Assembly: GCA_900708905.1 (NCBI GenBank)
Contig: CAADRB010000056.1
Location: forward strand, 547,092-611,091
Reading direction: 5' to 3'
DNA from: Hymenolepis diminuta
Taxonomy: Eukaryota; Platyhelminthes; Cestoda; Cyclophyllidea; Hymenolepididae
DNA length: 64,000 nucleotides
Shown: positions 22,621 to 36,477 of the stretch, piece after piece
How positions within the stretch are numbered: position 1 is the stretch's first letter
Layout of the letters: each line of letters opens with the position of its first letter
Notes under the pieces: generated by a model
The model's database searches: none
The model's input: the letters and a program-made list of their open reading frames with translations, nothing else
What the model was told of the DNA's origin: nothing
Program-made: the position numbers and the translations under genes

Positions 22621-25600
22621 GTAAATTAATTTTGTTAATAAAAAACCGCCGTTTTTTACCTGAGTTTTCTCTTTTTTCTCCTATTTGAGTCGGAGTAACC
22701 GTAGCTTTAATTAGGGACGATTGAGGAATTATAAAACAATACATGCGCAATTTTTGCATTAGGAGAGAATTCAAACAAAAAATAGCCAGAATAAACTTAT
22801 AGTTAGTAAATATTATTTGACATAGCATAACATATTGCATATTATTAACACAGAACGACTGCTCCGAATTTATCAAATTGAAATAAATAAACTCAGGATA
22901 CCACTAAGAGGCACAGAAATACTCGTATTTCTGAATTCGCATATTCAAGATTGCGAATTCAAAGCATTCCAGATTAGATTTGATTTCCGTCGGTAGTAAG
23001 GCCAAATATTTTACAATTATTGAATTTCTGAAAGCATCTGAACTCAAAAAATTGGACATGAACAGGAGAGAATTAAATAAAAATGTGGGACAAAAGAGGA
23101 GATATCAATAATTTCTTAAGTGATCGTATTTTGCATCCAACACACGAACCATTTATTTATTACAAAATGATGCTATGTGTCTTGTGCTTCTCTCCCGGAT
23201 TTTCTGATATGTTTCAAGAGAAGATCAGGCATTTTGTGCTCCATAGTCGAGATATAGGGAGAACGATATGATTGAAAAACAAATAGTAATCCATATTTTG
23301 TAAGGTAATTTTTTGACGTTTGCTCTGCATGTTTCTTCAGAAGATATTAACGATAGGTGATTAAGGTGAATTACAGTTTAGACTGAAACATATCAGCGTC
23401 TCACTGTTTAGTGAAATTTGTCGGCAGATTTGGTGGTTTTACTAATCATAATATGGTTTATTTCTGTCTATTTAAAATTTTACTTTTAAAGAGTATTAGA
23501 TATTCTAGGAGTAATGAAAGGTGTTTGAGTAGGAAAAAGAAACACAATCTTTGCATGCGAAGATTGTGAAATAAAGTTTATTTGACTAAAAAAGGAAACT
23601 TTGAGATAATTATCGTTTCCGTAACTCTTTAATTAACATCGATCCACTAGAATTGGATTTAAACCCAGAATTATCGTTTCTTTCACCACTTACTTATATA
23701 CTTTTCTATGATTGACTTTAAAAGTGGTTTTGTTATACAAAATAATCGTTAATTTACCGTCATATTCAGTCCACCTAGCACATAATATCAATTTTTGTAT
23801 AGAATTAACTAAATTGAACTCTGTTTTTATTTTTACGTCGCTAAGTATTTGCATACTCTTGATTGGCTGGACGTTGTTTATAAAAATTAATGGGATATAG
23901 ATTGTTGTGAAGATGGTCCTATGATTTTCTGCGTCGAATGATTAACAAATAAGAATCAATTTCACGGAAAAATTGATATTTTACTTTGTGAAAATGTAAA
24001 TGTCATAGATTTTTTATATGATAATTTAATTTTTAAGTTTTATTTTGTCACACCTTCATTCGACTTATTTTTAACGCCAATATAACGTGCAAAATGACAT
24101 CTTATTTCTGCATGACCCGCGCCTGTGCCACATGCTTTAACTGAACTATTGCGTGAATTTGAAATACATTGAAACTCAAGATTTAAAACCACCCCTATAA
24201 CTTATTTAAACTGGGGAAGTAACGATATTATTTCCCTCCATTATCAACAGGTTTGTCTCTATTTTGCTTGCTTTCTTCGAGGAGTTCATGAAAAACCTTA
24301 AAAACCAATACGAAAAATTATTTTCTTATCTATTCCAAAGCCTGATATTCTTTAACACAGTATTGTAAAGTCCCTAGAACATTTATATAGATGTTTGACA
24401 TATGCTGAATTTGGAGAATATTTTTAATCTTAGGCCATTCTAAATAATGGGAACTGTTTGTATTTTAGAAAACAACAAAAGTTCTTTATCATCTCCCTCT
24501 TCTTATAGAAGTATCAAAAATTCTTTGTGCCATAATTCAATCGTGTTAGCTTTAGTAGTGAATTTATGGAGAAAGTGCAAATGAAGTTGGAGTAGGAACA
24601 AACATCAAAATATTCCTTACCAAAATCATGCCGGAGAGACTACATCTTGATATATATCCAAATGCGGTGTCTGGACAACGTACTTAGAAGGATTGAATAT
24701 CCCACTTTCATTTTCAATTTTCGGACATATTTGGATATCATATTTATTTACTGGATATAATGTTTTGCGTTGAAAAGGTAATTAGCAAAAAATTCTATTT
24801 TAGTTTGCAAGTTCTCTTTATTTAAACTATCAAAATGCCCAGGTAACATTATTTTTTATAATATATATATATTAGATTGATTTCTTAATAAATTTGATTT
24901 ATTTGTTTTACAAATGCCCAGCTGTTCTTTGTAAAACTACAGCCACTTAGGCTCAAGGAAAGAAAACGAAGGAGACTTCCTATTTTAAGTTAAATAGCGC
25001 ATTTTACAAGGAAATAAATTTAATTATATGGAAGTGTGTTTTTGATAAATGATTAAGTTACTGGTAAGCCATTAACTGCGGCGATAGTTTCCTCGCAGAT
25101 TGTCATACCTATCCAGGTGTGAGCGTGGGAATCCAGAGATGAAGCTTGTGTATTTCTTTCAAGTGCACCAGAAATACCTGATTAAGATTCCTAACAGTTT
25201 GAAAAGGGTTGGACACTATCTTTAATCACACATTTTCTTGAAAGGCATGGGAAACCAGTCAACAATAGTTCTTAAAATCCAAGATGGTCGGCGTTTTCCC
25301 TCATTCATCTGGGACGTCAAGCTCACTATAGAAAAGCATTTAGAAAATTTAACTTTTAAAATTAAATTCTTTCTAATGGGTAAGGTCTACGCAACTCGCA
25401 GGGCGTTTGGTGGGAATTTATGCAAAGAACGTTGAGTTGGTATTATTCTTAATTCAACTTCTCACTTCAAAAAATAATTCTTCTCCTTTTAAATTTCGCT
25501 TTTATTTAGAAGTTTGACAATATAAAAATAATTTTTATTTTGATATTTAATTTGTGCATTTATTACCGTTGGCACACTATTTTAATTTGTGAAATTATAT

Positions 25601-25664
25601 CCATTCTATATTACTGGAACATAAGTTACATATTGCTGTAACCTAAACGAATATAAATATTACT

Positions 25665-25688
25665 TATATATATATATATATATATATT
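25665..25688. repeat. TA dinucleotide microsatellite
   Basis: Twenty-four bases of alternating T and A in intergenic DNA. Similar but shorter TA runs occur near 24860, 30391 and 34096. Confidence 0.9.
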
Positions 25689-26044
25689 TAATCAAGTGGG
25701 AAATTGTTAAGATGCATTTTTAATGTAAAAGTTGTGTACCTATTGTATTCCTGATACTTTTAGGAAATGTTGCATGAAAATCGCTATTAAATGAGTTGCT
25801 AGTTTACTTGAATTGAGTAGTTTCAATTGAGTTTTTCACTATTTCTTCAGCAGAAGTTAAGAAGGATAGGTCACAGATATTATTAAGTTGACATTTTAAA
25901 ATAGCTTTTGAACTACCGAGCAAGAGATCATTACAGAAGTTAAAAAACTTACCATACCATTAGGGGTGAAGGATAACTCTATGCATTTACGGAAACTAAC
26001 CTTTGTTTGCAATCATTATGAAATAGGTTATTTTTTTGTTTTAA

Positions 26045-26434
26045 TGTTCCTACGATTCAAACCCTTATCCCTAATGTCTAGGCGAGTTTATCGGTTTTCC
26101 TTTTCTCTATGACTGTCCAATTTCATCTAAAAAATATACCTGCATTTATACTCACATGCTTGTCCTCGCCCAAGTGAATCATATAAACTGTCTTTGTATT
26201 CCCACTCACATACATATATGTAAGCTTGTCATTCGCCGACTGCTACGCTCACTTCTCATCTCCTCTATTCCTCATCTCTCTCGTACTCTTGAATCCTCAT
26301 CGTGGTTTATTCAAATCACTTTGAGCTACACAACTCTTCGTGTTCTACTTCTTTTGGAACTGTTGTTTGTTGTTGTTAGCTGCTGGATATGGTCTTATCT
26401 ACTATGATCTAGTTCTGGTTCATTAGTTCCTACA
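26045..26434 (+). mobile_element. Solo LTR, family A, copy 2
   Basis: Begins TGTTCCTACGATTC and ends GTTCCTACA. It has a TATA-like CATATAAACTG at about 26190 and aligns along its length with 4650-5032. It is immediately followed by ATTTGGTGACCC, the position and sequence expected for a retrotransposon primer-binding site. No reverse transcriptase or integrase frame follows, so it is a solo LTR or the remnant of a non-coding LTR element such as a TRIM. Confidence 0.7.
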
Positions 26435-26437
26435 ATT

Positions 26438-26446
26438 TGGTGACCC
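26438..26446 (+). other. Primer-binding-site-like sequence
   Basis: TGGTGACCC starts 4 nt after the LTR end. It is complementary to a tRNA 3' end of the form GGGTCACCA. tRNA-Trp is used as primer by the CsRn1 clade of Ty3/gypsy elements known in trematodes, which makes it the leading candidate, but the match beyond nine bases is lost. Confidence 0.5.
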
Positions 26447-26888
26447 TGTGAGCATTTACCCTTCTGCATAACAACAACTTCTACAGAGAAGTGTTCATAG
26501 CACCTGACTTGGGTAACGATAAGATATGCTGATCAACTTTTACATGAAGCGTGTATTCTGTCACCTCTCTTATTTACCGCATTTATACTGATGATCATTA
26601 ATCTCGAGACCTCTGTCTTAGTAGTATCTGCCGGATGACCACTGTTCTACCAAGGAATTTAAAATATATAATATTTTAAATTATTATCTTATTAAAATGC
26701 CTTCCTGAAAGAGCTAAATAAGATATCAAATCAAATTTCTGAAGAAAATTCTTATTATCGCTTAAAATACTGACGAGCATACATTTCTTTGAATAAGTGC
26801 AAAAAGAGAATAGTTGAAAAGGAATTGCATTCCACAGGATTTATGGACTGTACGGATTACTGATAACAAAAGTAAAGTTGTAGCTCCT

Positions 26889-27388
26889 TCAAAATGGCAG
26901 ATCCTTGAGAACCCTAATCCACAAGACGAAAGTGGAAAACAATCCTGGAATTTTTATAACTGTAAAAGCGATAGTTATTAAACCCCATAAGAGGGTGTGA
27001 AAACATAGGGTAATTCCCACTGAAGCTTCCATAATCATGGAAAGTAATTGCAAAATTGAAAACTAACAAAAAATAAATGAAAAAATATGAATAGTATTCA
27101 CAACGAAATATTTTCGCCTTTCATAGCTTTTAATAAAAAGGCCTGTGATTGCTTCAGTGCAAATAAGGGCTCCAGCTGCGATAAGTAGTGAGTTAAAAAT
27201 GTTTCCGCCATTAAAATATGATGTGTCAAATATGAATAGAATTCCCATTACAATCCAGTATACTCCAGTTATCTGATAAAGGGGAGGTACATTACTGTTT
27301 ATTGTCAGTAACTTACCACCATCAAAAAATTATTTATTTTGAAAACTTTTCTAATGTTCTCTGCAGAAAGGCACAAAAAGCCATTCAT
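26889..27388 (-). CDS. Tetraspanin-like membrane protein without large extracellular loop (three exons, 138 aa)
   Basis: Exons 27388-27317, 27272-27102 and 27062-26889 join in phase 0 through introns of 44 and 39 bp, giving 138 aa with a TGA stop. The N-terminus (IRKVFKINNFLMV, then TGVYWIVMGILFIFD) follows the tetraspanin pattern of a short basic cytoplasmic tail, a first membrane helix and an acidic residue. The second helix is NSLLIAAGALICTEAITGLF; then comes a short basic turn (KSYERRKY) and a third helix (VFSILQLLSMIMEASVGI). A further hydrophobic run (LLWGLITIAF) follows, then a short tail ending LKDLPF. The large extracellular loop with its CCG motif, diagnostic of tetraspanins, is absent. 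Tetraspanins organise membrane microdomains and are abundant in the fluke and tapeworm tegument. This is either a truncated copy, a misjudged 3' end with the loop exons lost, or an unrelated four-helix protein. Confidence 0.5.
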
Positions 27389-30300
27389 GATTAGGTAATG
27401 CTGCAATTGTTCTTTTCTTTCTCCTCGACCTGTTCTTGTGCTTTATACTTTGTACCCCAGATCTAGAAGGCCATGCTCTGGTTGATCAGTCATTATCATC
27501 AATTTTCAATATCATGCTTTAACTTGATACGGTAAATTCTCTTGCGCTATTCCTAGTCAATAGTTACTAATAGGAGAAGAGTGTTCAAAATACGTATATG
27601 CATATTCATTACAGTTTTGCAGATATGAGTATATGATTTTCCGCGAACAGGGATTGAAATATTGTTTTCTTCAGCTAGGTATAATTGTTCTAAATTAAAG
27701 AATACGTGCGGAAATTGTTTTGCCTCTTCCCCAGACTGAGAGTAGCTGTGACTAATTACATATTCCTTACCTTAATTTTATAAGCATACTCAAATGCTTG
27801 TTGCCCTTCGATTCACTCGTAGCGAAATTTTGGAGCAGTAAATTTAATTATTGTTATCGTTTTTAATGTATGTAGTCGGTTAACATCTGATCTATGGAAC
27901 TATTTTAATATAAAAATTTATTAAAAGGCTGCATTTTTAAACGAATTTTAAAGGAACTCATTTATACCACCTGCCTTTTTTTAGTCAGCGACATTACCAT
28001 TGATACATGAGGTTTCATGAACAATGCCTGAATTTATGACAGGTCGTTATTTGTTCCAGAGTATCCGCCAGCTGCTGAATATCATGTAAGATCATTTTAC
28101 GGATTTCGGTTGGTTCCTACTACAAAAAATTTTATTTTATTGCATTAATATGGGCAATTTTAATAATTTTCTTTGGGAACTAACCTGATGAGCTTTCTAT
28201 CAAGGGACAAAATGAGAATCTACGGGGGAGGATATAGCCTACCTCATGGTATTTTAGAATTTGAGCTAACTATTAGCAAATTTATAACAATTTGTAAAAA
28301 AGCATTATTTGTGCCTGACTCATATGTTTCTTTACTAGATTACGGGATCGAATCACATGAATGAAATCATAATTATGAAAAATTTTAATTTTAAGGATGG
28401 AATAAGGATTAAGATAGCTAATCCAATAAGAAGTAGTAATTACAGAGAAAGGGGACTTTAGTAGAAAGGGGTGGTTGAGTTAGGAATATGGAAGCTGGCA
28501 AAAAAGGCCAAGGTGTCTGAGCTTATCGAAAAAGTTTATGAATACGTCGTAGCTGGACATTCAGTGTGGGTGGCAATGAAGAATTTGAATGGATAAATAT
28601 TTTTTTGATGTCCGCTTGAGTCTCCATTCGAGCTGATAGGTCCGTCGCTAGTTATAAGATTATTCCATTTATATTTGACAAGCTAGCTTAACAGTTTCTT
28701 AGTTTGTGCATCATAAGTGAAAAGAATTTGAATTACCAGACCTGGAACGCAGTTTGAATGTTAAGAAAGATGCTTTCAAGTTTCAAAATCGCATAGCAAA
28801 GCACTTCGTTGTAATTCGGATTTACGAGACACAGGTTAAATATATTCGATTTTCTTCATTTAATAAAATGACTTGCTCCATTTTAGAGCAGCCACTATAA
28901 CTGTAACCGCTATATACAGTAACAAATGGTTGTTGTTTGCAGAGTGAGGGTAACTAGAGGTATACGGTCTTAGTTTGTGGCTAAGAGCAAGAAGAAGAAA
29001 AAACTTCGTTCAATCAATTAATATAGAAATACTGCATCTTGCTAATTCAAGCCTTTTTATATCTGATATCATTGTATATTTCAACCAGTATTTCTTATAT
29101 TCATTGATCATCCGCAAAACGGTAGATGTAAATATCACTAGATTTGGGAAATGATTTTTGCGCAAATCGTTCTATACAGATATCTAATATCCCAATATAT
29201 TTGTCTTTGATGCTTCCATTCGCAAGGAACAAAATAACAAACGTGCCGATATATTAATATGCAAATTTTGAGTTAACATTAGAAACAATTTGTTTTTGAG
29301 AAATATAGTTTAATAGGTGAAGTTAAATTGTGTTAGTTCCCTGAAAAGAAGTCAAAAAGTGATACATTAAGATATCAAAACTTACTGCCAAATCGTAATT
29401 GAGTCTGCACTCTAGCTGCATATTACTTTGCAGATGTAATTGATGTGCTTCCTTAGTTTATTTCCCTTCGAGCAGAAATTATGTCAGTGATTATTTTATG
29501 GGTAAAATTATGTGATTCATTCTAATAACTATTCGCTGATAAAGAATACGAAACGGTCTGTTTGACGATTTAGCAATATGTTATTTTTGAACGAGTTCTA
29601 GTCTTCCCCGTAGAATGCCATAGGATTTTCTCCAACTCGGCATACTTCTCATTAACAAATTGAAGCCTTCCGAAGCAAATTTAGAGGAAAAAATTTAACC
29701 TTTTGGTACAACATCAGCAGTTTACACTTTTTCGGTAAGATAGAAAATTTATCTAATGCCAAATTAGAGACCATCTTCACCCTCATAAAGCAGAACTCGA
29801 TGTGGAATGTTATAGCTTCCGGATACTTCATGTTATTTGGAAACTCTATAACTTCAGTAAGCAATATTACTGGGAAATTACAACATATTGAAAACAAAAA
29901 TATCATTTAACAAACATACTACTGAAAATATTTTAAGTGAATATAAAACGGTTTCGCTTTGAACAAGTCATGACACTGAGTGTTCCTTTGAAATTGCGCA
30001 GTGTTTTGGGGAAAATGGAAGCATCCAAATCATTAAATATTTTTCTTTGACGATATTAAAATATCATTTCTTGTCTTCTTCCCTTTACCTTTGAAATAAC
30101 ATTTAATTATTAAATTCCTTATCCAAAATAATGAATACAGAGAACAATTCGTCCTCAGTAATGAGATATTGTTATTTAAAATTCCGGCATTTTTAAATTT
30201 GTTCTCTCTTTCTTCCCTGCTGCTATTTTTGTGGATATTGTGGGATTGTTGGCTAGAATTACATTATCAGTATTCAATATAAATACTATGGCCATAAGTG

Positions 30301-33300
30301 TTTGCTCTACTACATAGGCTGTTCGTACTCAGCATAAAACATTTGATACCATAACAAATTTATAGCGATATGCATGTTCATGTTAAAACAACATATATAT
30401 ATATATATGTATTAAAATTTATGAACTATTTTAAACTTCGCCTAGCAAGAAATCCGACTGTGCCCCAATTAAATAATCTTTATATTTTTACAGTAATTCG
30501 AAACTTTTAAAACAATATCAGGCACTATAATAATGTGACGGGCATCGTAGGTTTGCCCATTAAATTTTCAAATTCACATGCTTAGCGCTCCTGTCCACAC
30601 AAGCAAAGAAGTACGGCAAAATTTTGTCTGCATGTGATAGAAATTTGCACTATAATTCGAAGTGTCTGCCAAAAAAACGAATACAAACTCTAATTATCAA
30701 ACGTGAGCAAATACAATGTCTACTATTAAAACATTCCAAAGAATCTATTTACCTTTTGCGATGAACGTAATGAAGTGTTCATGGGTGTTTTGTTGGCCTT
30801 CACTTTTACCTTCCTCCTACATCTTCTGCACTCTTATCTTAAAATTATGCAAATGAAGCAATAAAATATTGATTCCAATAAAAGGGCATCGAGTTCATTA
30901 ATTTGAGTCAACTAATGTGCAGAGGTACGAATGATGAACATAAATCCCTTGCAATCCTCCTAATAATTGACATAAAACACTCCCATTCAGGTACGTGAAA
31001 TTCTAGGCAAGAGGAGATCAAAATATACTAAATATTATAAGATAAAATCCGAGATAGAGAAATAAATAAATGCAGAGGAAAGTGGTAAATGAAAATAGCT
31101 TCTCTGTGATGCGGACACATTATTAGATGGTAGAAAGCGCGTACGTTAGTTGCAAATCTACCTATTCCAGAAAAGTCCAGAAAACCAAATTTTCGGAAAC
31201 AGTTTCCAAAATTTTGTAAAATACTTTCGAAAAGTCGGCTCGGCGCATAAGGTCCGTCCAAAAAACGTTAAGCATTACCTAAAGGAAAGAAATTTTCATT
31301 TATGTAAAAGAATGTCTGATTCATTGGATCTAACATTTCAATAAAATAATTATTGACAATTTAGGACAGTTTGAACTATAGAGTAAACTTGAATAAATCT
31401 TTTTGAAAGGAATTTAATCGCAATGAGGAATTGGTGCCACTGACTTTATTCCACAGCCTACAATGACTGAAATATTATTTGTATATTAATTTACTCATCA
31501 GAGGAAATCGCAATTGTGAAAGGGTATTGTGATTTGCACTGTTCCGCTACATAAAATAAATGCATACAATGAAGGTGAATATATTCTGTCATGTACATAA
31601 AAAATAAAATGCTCGTTTTCATCTTGACAACCACTTTTACAAAATCACTGGAACTATAATCAGTTCTTAATTGTTTACCAAGAAAATTTATGGGACTTAT
31701 AATAACAGTTTGGAGTTGATTTAAAAAGGTGATTTAATAATTTAAAATTTATTTTTACACAAATGCATTTAGATAGTTCAGCAAATTTAAAATTAATGTC
31801 ATTATAGGGAGCATTCATATTTTTCTATTAAATAGTTGGTATTAGTCAGAAAATGCCGATGGTGTGATGAAAATTTCACCTGAACACATTTAATATATCA
31901 CGGCAGTTCTTAGTTTTTGCTTAAATAATAAATGAACAGTCCCATTGAAAATTATTTTGGAATAAAATTCTTTTTGCGTTTCCTGTTATCAAGACATGTA
32001 GAGGGACTCGAGGAGATTTTATTTCTCTCAAAAGCCTTTGATTATATTTCTCATATTGGTTAAGTATCGAGCTAAATAAATTAAGATACATTGGTCTGTA
32101 AATACATGACTTAAACTCGACTGAAGAAGACTCCTTAAGTTGATCAGACAGTTTAAATTTTTGACGATCGAAGTTAATTTTCGTCAACCGAAAAAAATGT
32201 TAGATCGTATGTGGAAAGTTAGGTGCCTCGAATAATCTACTTTGGATTAGTGTTGCATAAAATTCTTCACAGAGGGGCAAAATAGGTTCCTCGGTAAAAA
32301 GGAAACAAGGCTAATCATGAAGGTTACGGCGTCTATATTGAAATATAGCAATGCTACGAAATATTGGAAACAATATCAGACAATGATCATTTCAGTGAAA
32401 CTTATTCATTTGCTCCTTTAGAGTTGTAACATTTGTAAAGTAGTGAGTATAATGTTCTATCTCGATATGGTAGCGTAATACAGTTGTATATGCTTCTCAC
32501 TTTATATCTTCAGTAGTTCACTGTGGTTTATTCCCCAGTCGTTTTCACTTCTTCAAAATTGATAATTCTCTTATTTATAAAAATGTCTTATTGAATGGAA
32601 AAAATTCAATTTTTAGCATGTCATAACTAAGTCCGTATGGAATTTTGGTTTCAACTTAATAGTTTAAAAATATTTAAGTTAAAATTAAATCGGCGACATT
32701 TTTCTCGAACTTTTATTAACAATTCATTTAAATGAAAGCATTCTCTCGAATATTGGTGTTGATTAAATGAAAATCATGTTTTGAAACTTAAAATAAGGAA
32801 TGGCTAAGTAATTTACATTACACTCTACTTCTTTCCATTCTGCCAAATTCTTACAAACTCTAAATAGGAGGTGTAAAATTTAAAACTCTGTCATAGAATG
32901 AGACCCTCATTCTGAACATTTTTTTCTTTTCCTTTGATTTTGATTTTAAAATTGGAGAATGCAATAAACTTTTTTCAGTAAGGGAATTCATCGGGGTATG
33001 GTATATTTAAAATGCTTCTGAAAAAAGAATAGTATGAAGCATTCGAAATTTTTATTCCTTATCGCACTTTGTTTCATAAGAACATGACACAGAGGACTAG
33101 TAGCATTTGCTTCATATATTCGACGATTTTCCGTTTATTAATAGAAACAGTGTATAAATATACTATTAGGACAAGTAGATGCATGTTTACCATAAATGGG
33201 CAATAGTTTTGGAAAGGGAAAAGAGATTTGGTCCGTAGAATTCTTTTATTTCTCTTATTCTAAACACGAAGGATGTATGCTTCCACTTTTCAAGCAATCT

Positions 33301-35280
33301 TTTAATAAAGGGCTCATACTGAATACGATATTAAAATTTAGAATGGCATTCTAATATGTGCCTTTTCAACCACCCTTGCCTTTTATTTAACATAAAGCAA
33401 CTGGAAATCGGCACTGGAAGCCCTGTTAATCATTAAACTCGGTGTATTCATCTATTCCACAATAATAAGCAGCAGGAAGTGTAAAGAACATTAAAGAGAA
33501 TTTGTCAAAAAATGGAGTTTTTACTCGCTTTTAACTTCAATTCTTCAGTTTGTGCTTATGTTCGATATTCAAACATGGTACTTTTATGTAAGTGAGCATA
33601 ATCCAATACGTGTAATTTAGGTTTTTTTGACAAATGAACTTTTGGGCTAGAGTTAGAGATTTTATTCGTAGTACCTTTCGTAAACATCATACTTCATGAT
33701 TAAAGGTGACATCTCATATTGTATTTACTTTCATAGTTTCATCCAACAAACTTATTTGAAATAAAGTCGACTTGGAAACTTTCATCCTATTACTTCAAAA
33801 ATAGCGGAATGCTTGATAACTTCCAACTGTTTAATTCAATTCATTCTTTGATATCTTGGTCATCACTATTAGGTGTTAATTTTATTGGCGATTTTAAACA
33901 AGAGATCTATCACTGACGATTGTTTTGTAATTTGCGAGACTTGCATTTTTCCAGAAGTATCACTCACTGAATTTGTGGTCTCTCGGTTTGACAAGATATT
34001 GCAGTTAGACGGAGTAAGTCCTAGAAAACTCTATTTTTGCTATTCTTGTTTAAACTACGACAAAGAGACGATGATAAGCACTATTTAGTTACTATATATA
34101 TATTTTTTCTTTCAGTACAATGGACCTGGCAATCTATTGATCTGGAAGTGGTTTAACAGCCTGTTATTACACTTATGCTCTGAAAATCCCTGCTACCAGT
34201 AGGAAGCCCCTATTTTGCACCGCAACAGTCCTGTAAACCACATCAAAATCTGAATTCATCGAATGTATTACCTAATAGTTTTTTCTTTTCTTACCAAGAA
34301 AGCTAGAAATTGTTACTATGACCCGAACTTAGTGAGTGGACAATCGAGTCACTCACCTAGGTACAAAGTAAGAATAAAACAAGACTTTATTGTAAAGACA
34401 ATGAGTTTAGTTTGGCGTCCATCCCATTATTTGAGGCAAAATTGGCTTCACTTCATTACTCAAACAATTGCAAAGCACTTTTTGCTAAAAAATTACAAGG
34501 ATATTAAATTCAAATGGATATTGTAGTCCTTATCCAATCCCAAGCTGAATTTTAGATTTATAGTGGCGAAGTTTATATATCTGGTGTCAACATTTGATCA
34601 ATTTAAATCGCCGCTTTTATTGGCAAGGGGAGACAGTGACTTGCTTAACTGCAGTCCTTTTAACTTTTACGGAACTTTAGTGCAATAAATCAGAAAGAAC
34701 TTGCAAAATCTGTGTAAGAAAAAGGATCCATTGATACCTTTTAGCAGCAAAAGGGTGTAAGTAACAGTATGGAAAGAAAAAAAGGCTAAATGCCGTGCAG
34801 AGGTGAAGATGCGGTTGGGCAGCTCTCCATTCTTTAAAATTGCATAATTTCAGATGTTCGCCTTCTTCTGGCTTCATAAAAATTCTAGCTGGATGGAGAA
34901 ATACGCGGCCATAAAACTGCAAGAGAAATCAAATCTTCATACGTGAAAAATGGCACAGTCGTCTCCTATCTATGTCTGTCTCTAAAAGCTTAAATCTCCA
35001 CGTCATTGGAATTTGAGTAGAAAAATTTACTGTCAGACCTCTACTTCCATTACAACTAAGTTCAAATTGATGTGTGGAATCATTTATTTATTAGCACATC
35101 ATATTATCAAAATAGCAGCAAATCTGGAAGGAACATGCACATATTAATTTAAGGAAAGGTAAAAGAAAGTCAGCGAATACTAAATGGATCTCAACGAGAA
35201 AAAACTATTAGATCAAAGCTAGAAATAGTGCATCTGATAAATCTCAAGTGACAGCAATATCTTTGGCACAAATTATCATT
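27389..35280. other. Long stretch without recognised genes
   Basis: Nearly 8 kb of AT-rich sequence with scattered short frames (for example 28173-28364, 29652-29906, 31921-32187, 34677-34922). A few look faintly protein-like, but none has both splice sites and a recognisable family. A TA-rich tract at 30391-30410 is the only simple repeat of note. Confidence 0.5.
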
Positions 35281-36442
35281 TTAAGCTTCTTTCTCCACCT
35301 CTTCTTCCCCATTAAATTCTTCTTCCTCCTCAGCAGTCGCACCTTGACACTGTTGTTACTCAATAACTAAGTTGTTCACTTTGATTAAACTCCTATAAAC
35401 TCTATCTTATCCATACCATTACCACTGTACCAATGAAGAAAAGCCTTCCTGCTTAACATGGAGGTGAACTGATCAACAAAACGTTTGTACATCTCCTGAA
35501 TCGCAGTATTATTTCCAAGAAAAGTAGCTGACATTCTGAATATTACAAACTGTCTGATCCAATCAACAAAGTAGCTGGTATTCCTATTCTGTATATTCAA
35601 TATCAATTCATCAACCCTCATCATTGACATGCGATCGCGGGAAATAGCAGCCGTGGTGAGAATAAGTCATATTCTTCATGTCAAACATCTGTTGAATCAG
35701 TTTGGGTACCATTAGAGCACGATATTGGTGACTTCCTCTACTTGTTAAGAGTGTAACGGCAGGCATAAAGAAATGAAGTCGAGAGAACGGAATCATGTTT
35801 ATAGCTAGTTTACGAAGATCGGTATTCAATTGAACTGGAAAACTGGACAAATTGTGACATCGACATTGTTGAACTAATGAGATGGTTGAGGTCACCAAAA
35901 GTAGGGGTTTTGATTTTCAGCGTTCTGAAACATACTATGGAGAACGTCATTGTCAATGCAGAAGACTTCGTCGGCATTTTAAACCAATTGATGAACTGAG
36001 AGTATTGTGTTGTATGATTCTGCTACAGTATCGGGCACCTAAGATATTGGACAGTTTCATTTAACATGATATCCTACTTTAGATCAAGGATGAATAGAAA
36101 ATGTGCTCATTATTCTACCAGGATATTCTTCTCTAATTTTTGAAAGTATCAGTGTTCCCATTCCAGATCTGGTTCCTCCACCGAAAGGGTAGATAAATCA
36201 GAAATCTGACAAACAATCACAATCCCCTGCCTCTTTACAAATAACATCAGTAACGCTGCCGACAAGCTCAGCCACCACAGTGTAGTATCCTTTCTCATAT
36301 ATGTTACCGGCACCATTCTGTCCGAAAATAAAATTTTCAGAGCGAAAGAGCTGCTCTTACTCTGTCCATAGTTCCTGGTTCGAGTTCAACAAAGATGGCC
36401 CTAGGAACATATCTGACTCTCGTAGCATCAATTCTATGCTCG

Positions 36443-36446
<4 letters not shown>
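35281..36446 (-). pseudogene. Beta-tubulin pseudogene, 5'-truncated, retaining a 39-bp intron
   Basis: Fragments of beta-tubulin run in order on the minus strand: RYVPRAIFVELEPGTMD (about 36410-36360), [108 protein letters not shown] and an acidic tail ending at a TAA at 35283-35281. Several frameshifts, in-frame stops and an internal deletion (after FVDWI) make it non-functional. GTAGG...TCTTAG at 36077-36039 interrupts the coding sequence exactly where SPK|VSDTV would be continuous, so a spliceosomal intron is retained and the copy is not processed. The first 45 or so residues are missing, and the remaining 5' end abuts a TA repeat. Confidence 0.9.

Positions 36447-36477
<31 letters not shown>

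Larger units (their letters stand above)
20807..26044. other. Long non-coding stretch with one orphan exon
   Basis: AT-rich sequence. Apart from the polyadenylation signal of the preceding gene, one exon-like block (22459-22620), a 26-nt palindrome at 23543-23568 and a TA repeat at 25665-25688, no gene, RNA gene or clear repeat is seen. Confidence 0.5.

Noticed and set aside
31921..32187. 88-residue minus-strand frame
   Set aside because: Composition follows the AT-rich background and there is no splice context or recognised motif.
34677..34922. Minus-strand frame with an acceptor-like TTGCAG and the reading PEEGEHLKLCNFKEWRAAQP
   Set aside because: It looks somewhat protein-like, but no family, donor site or neighbouring exon could be found.
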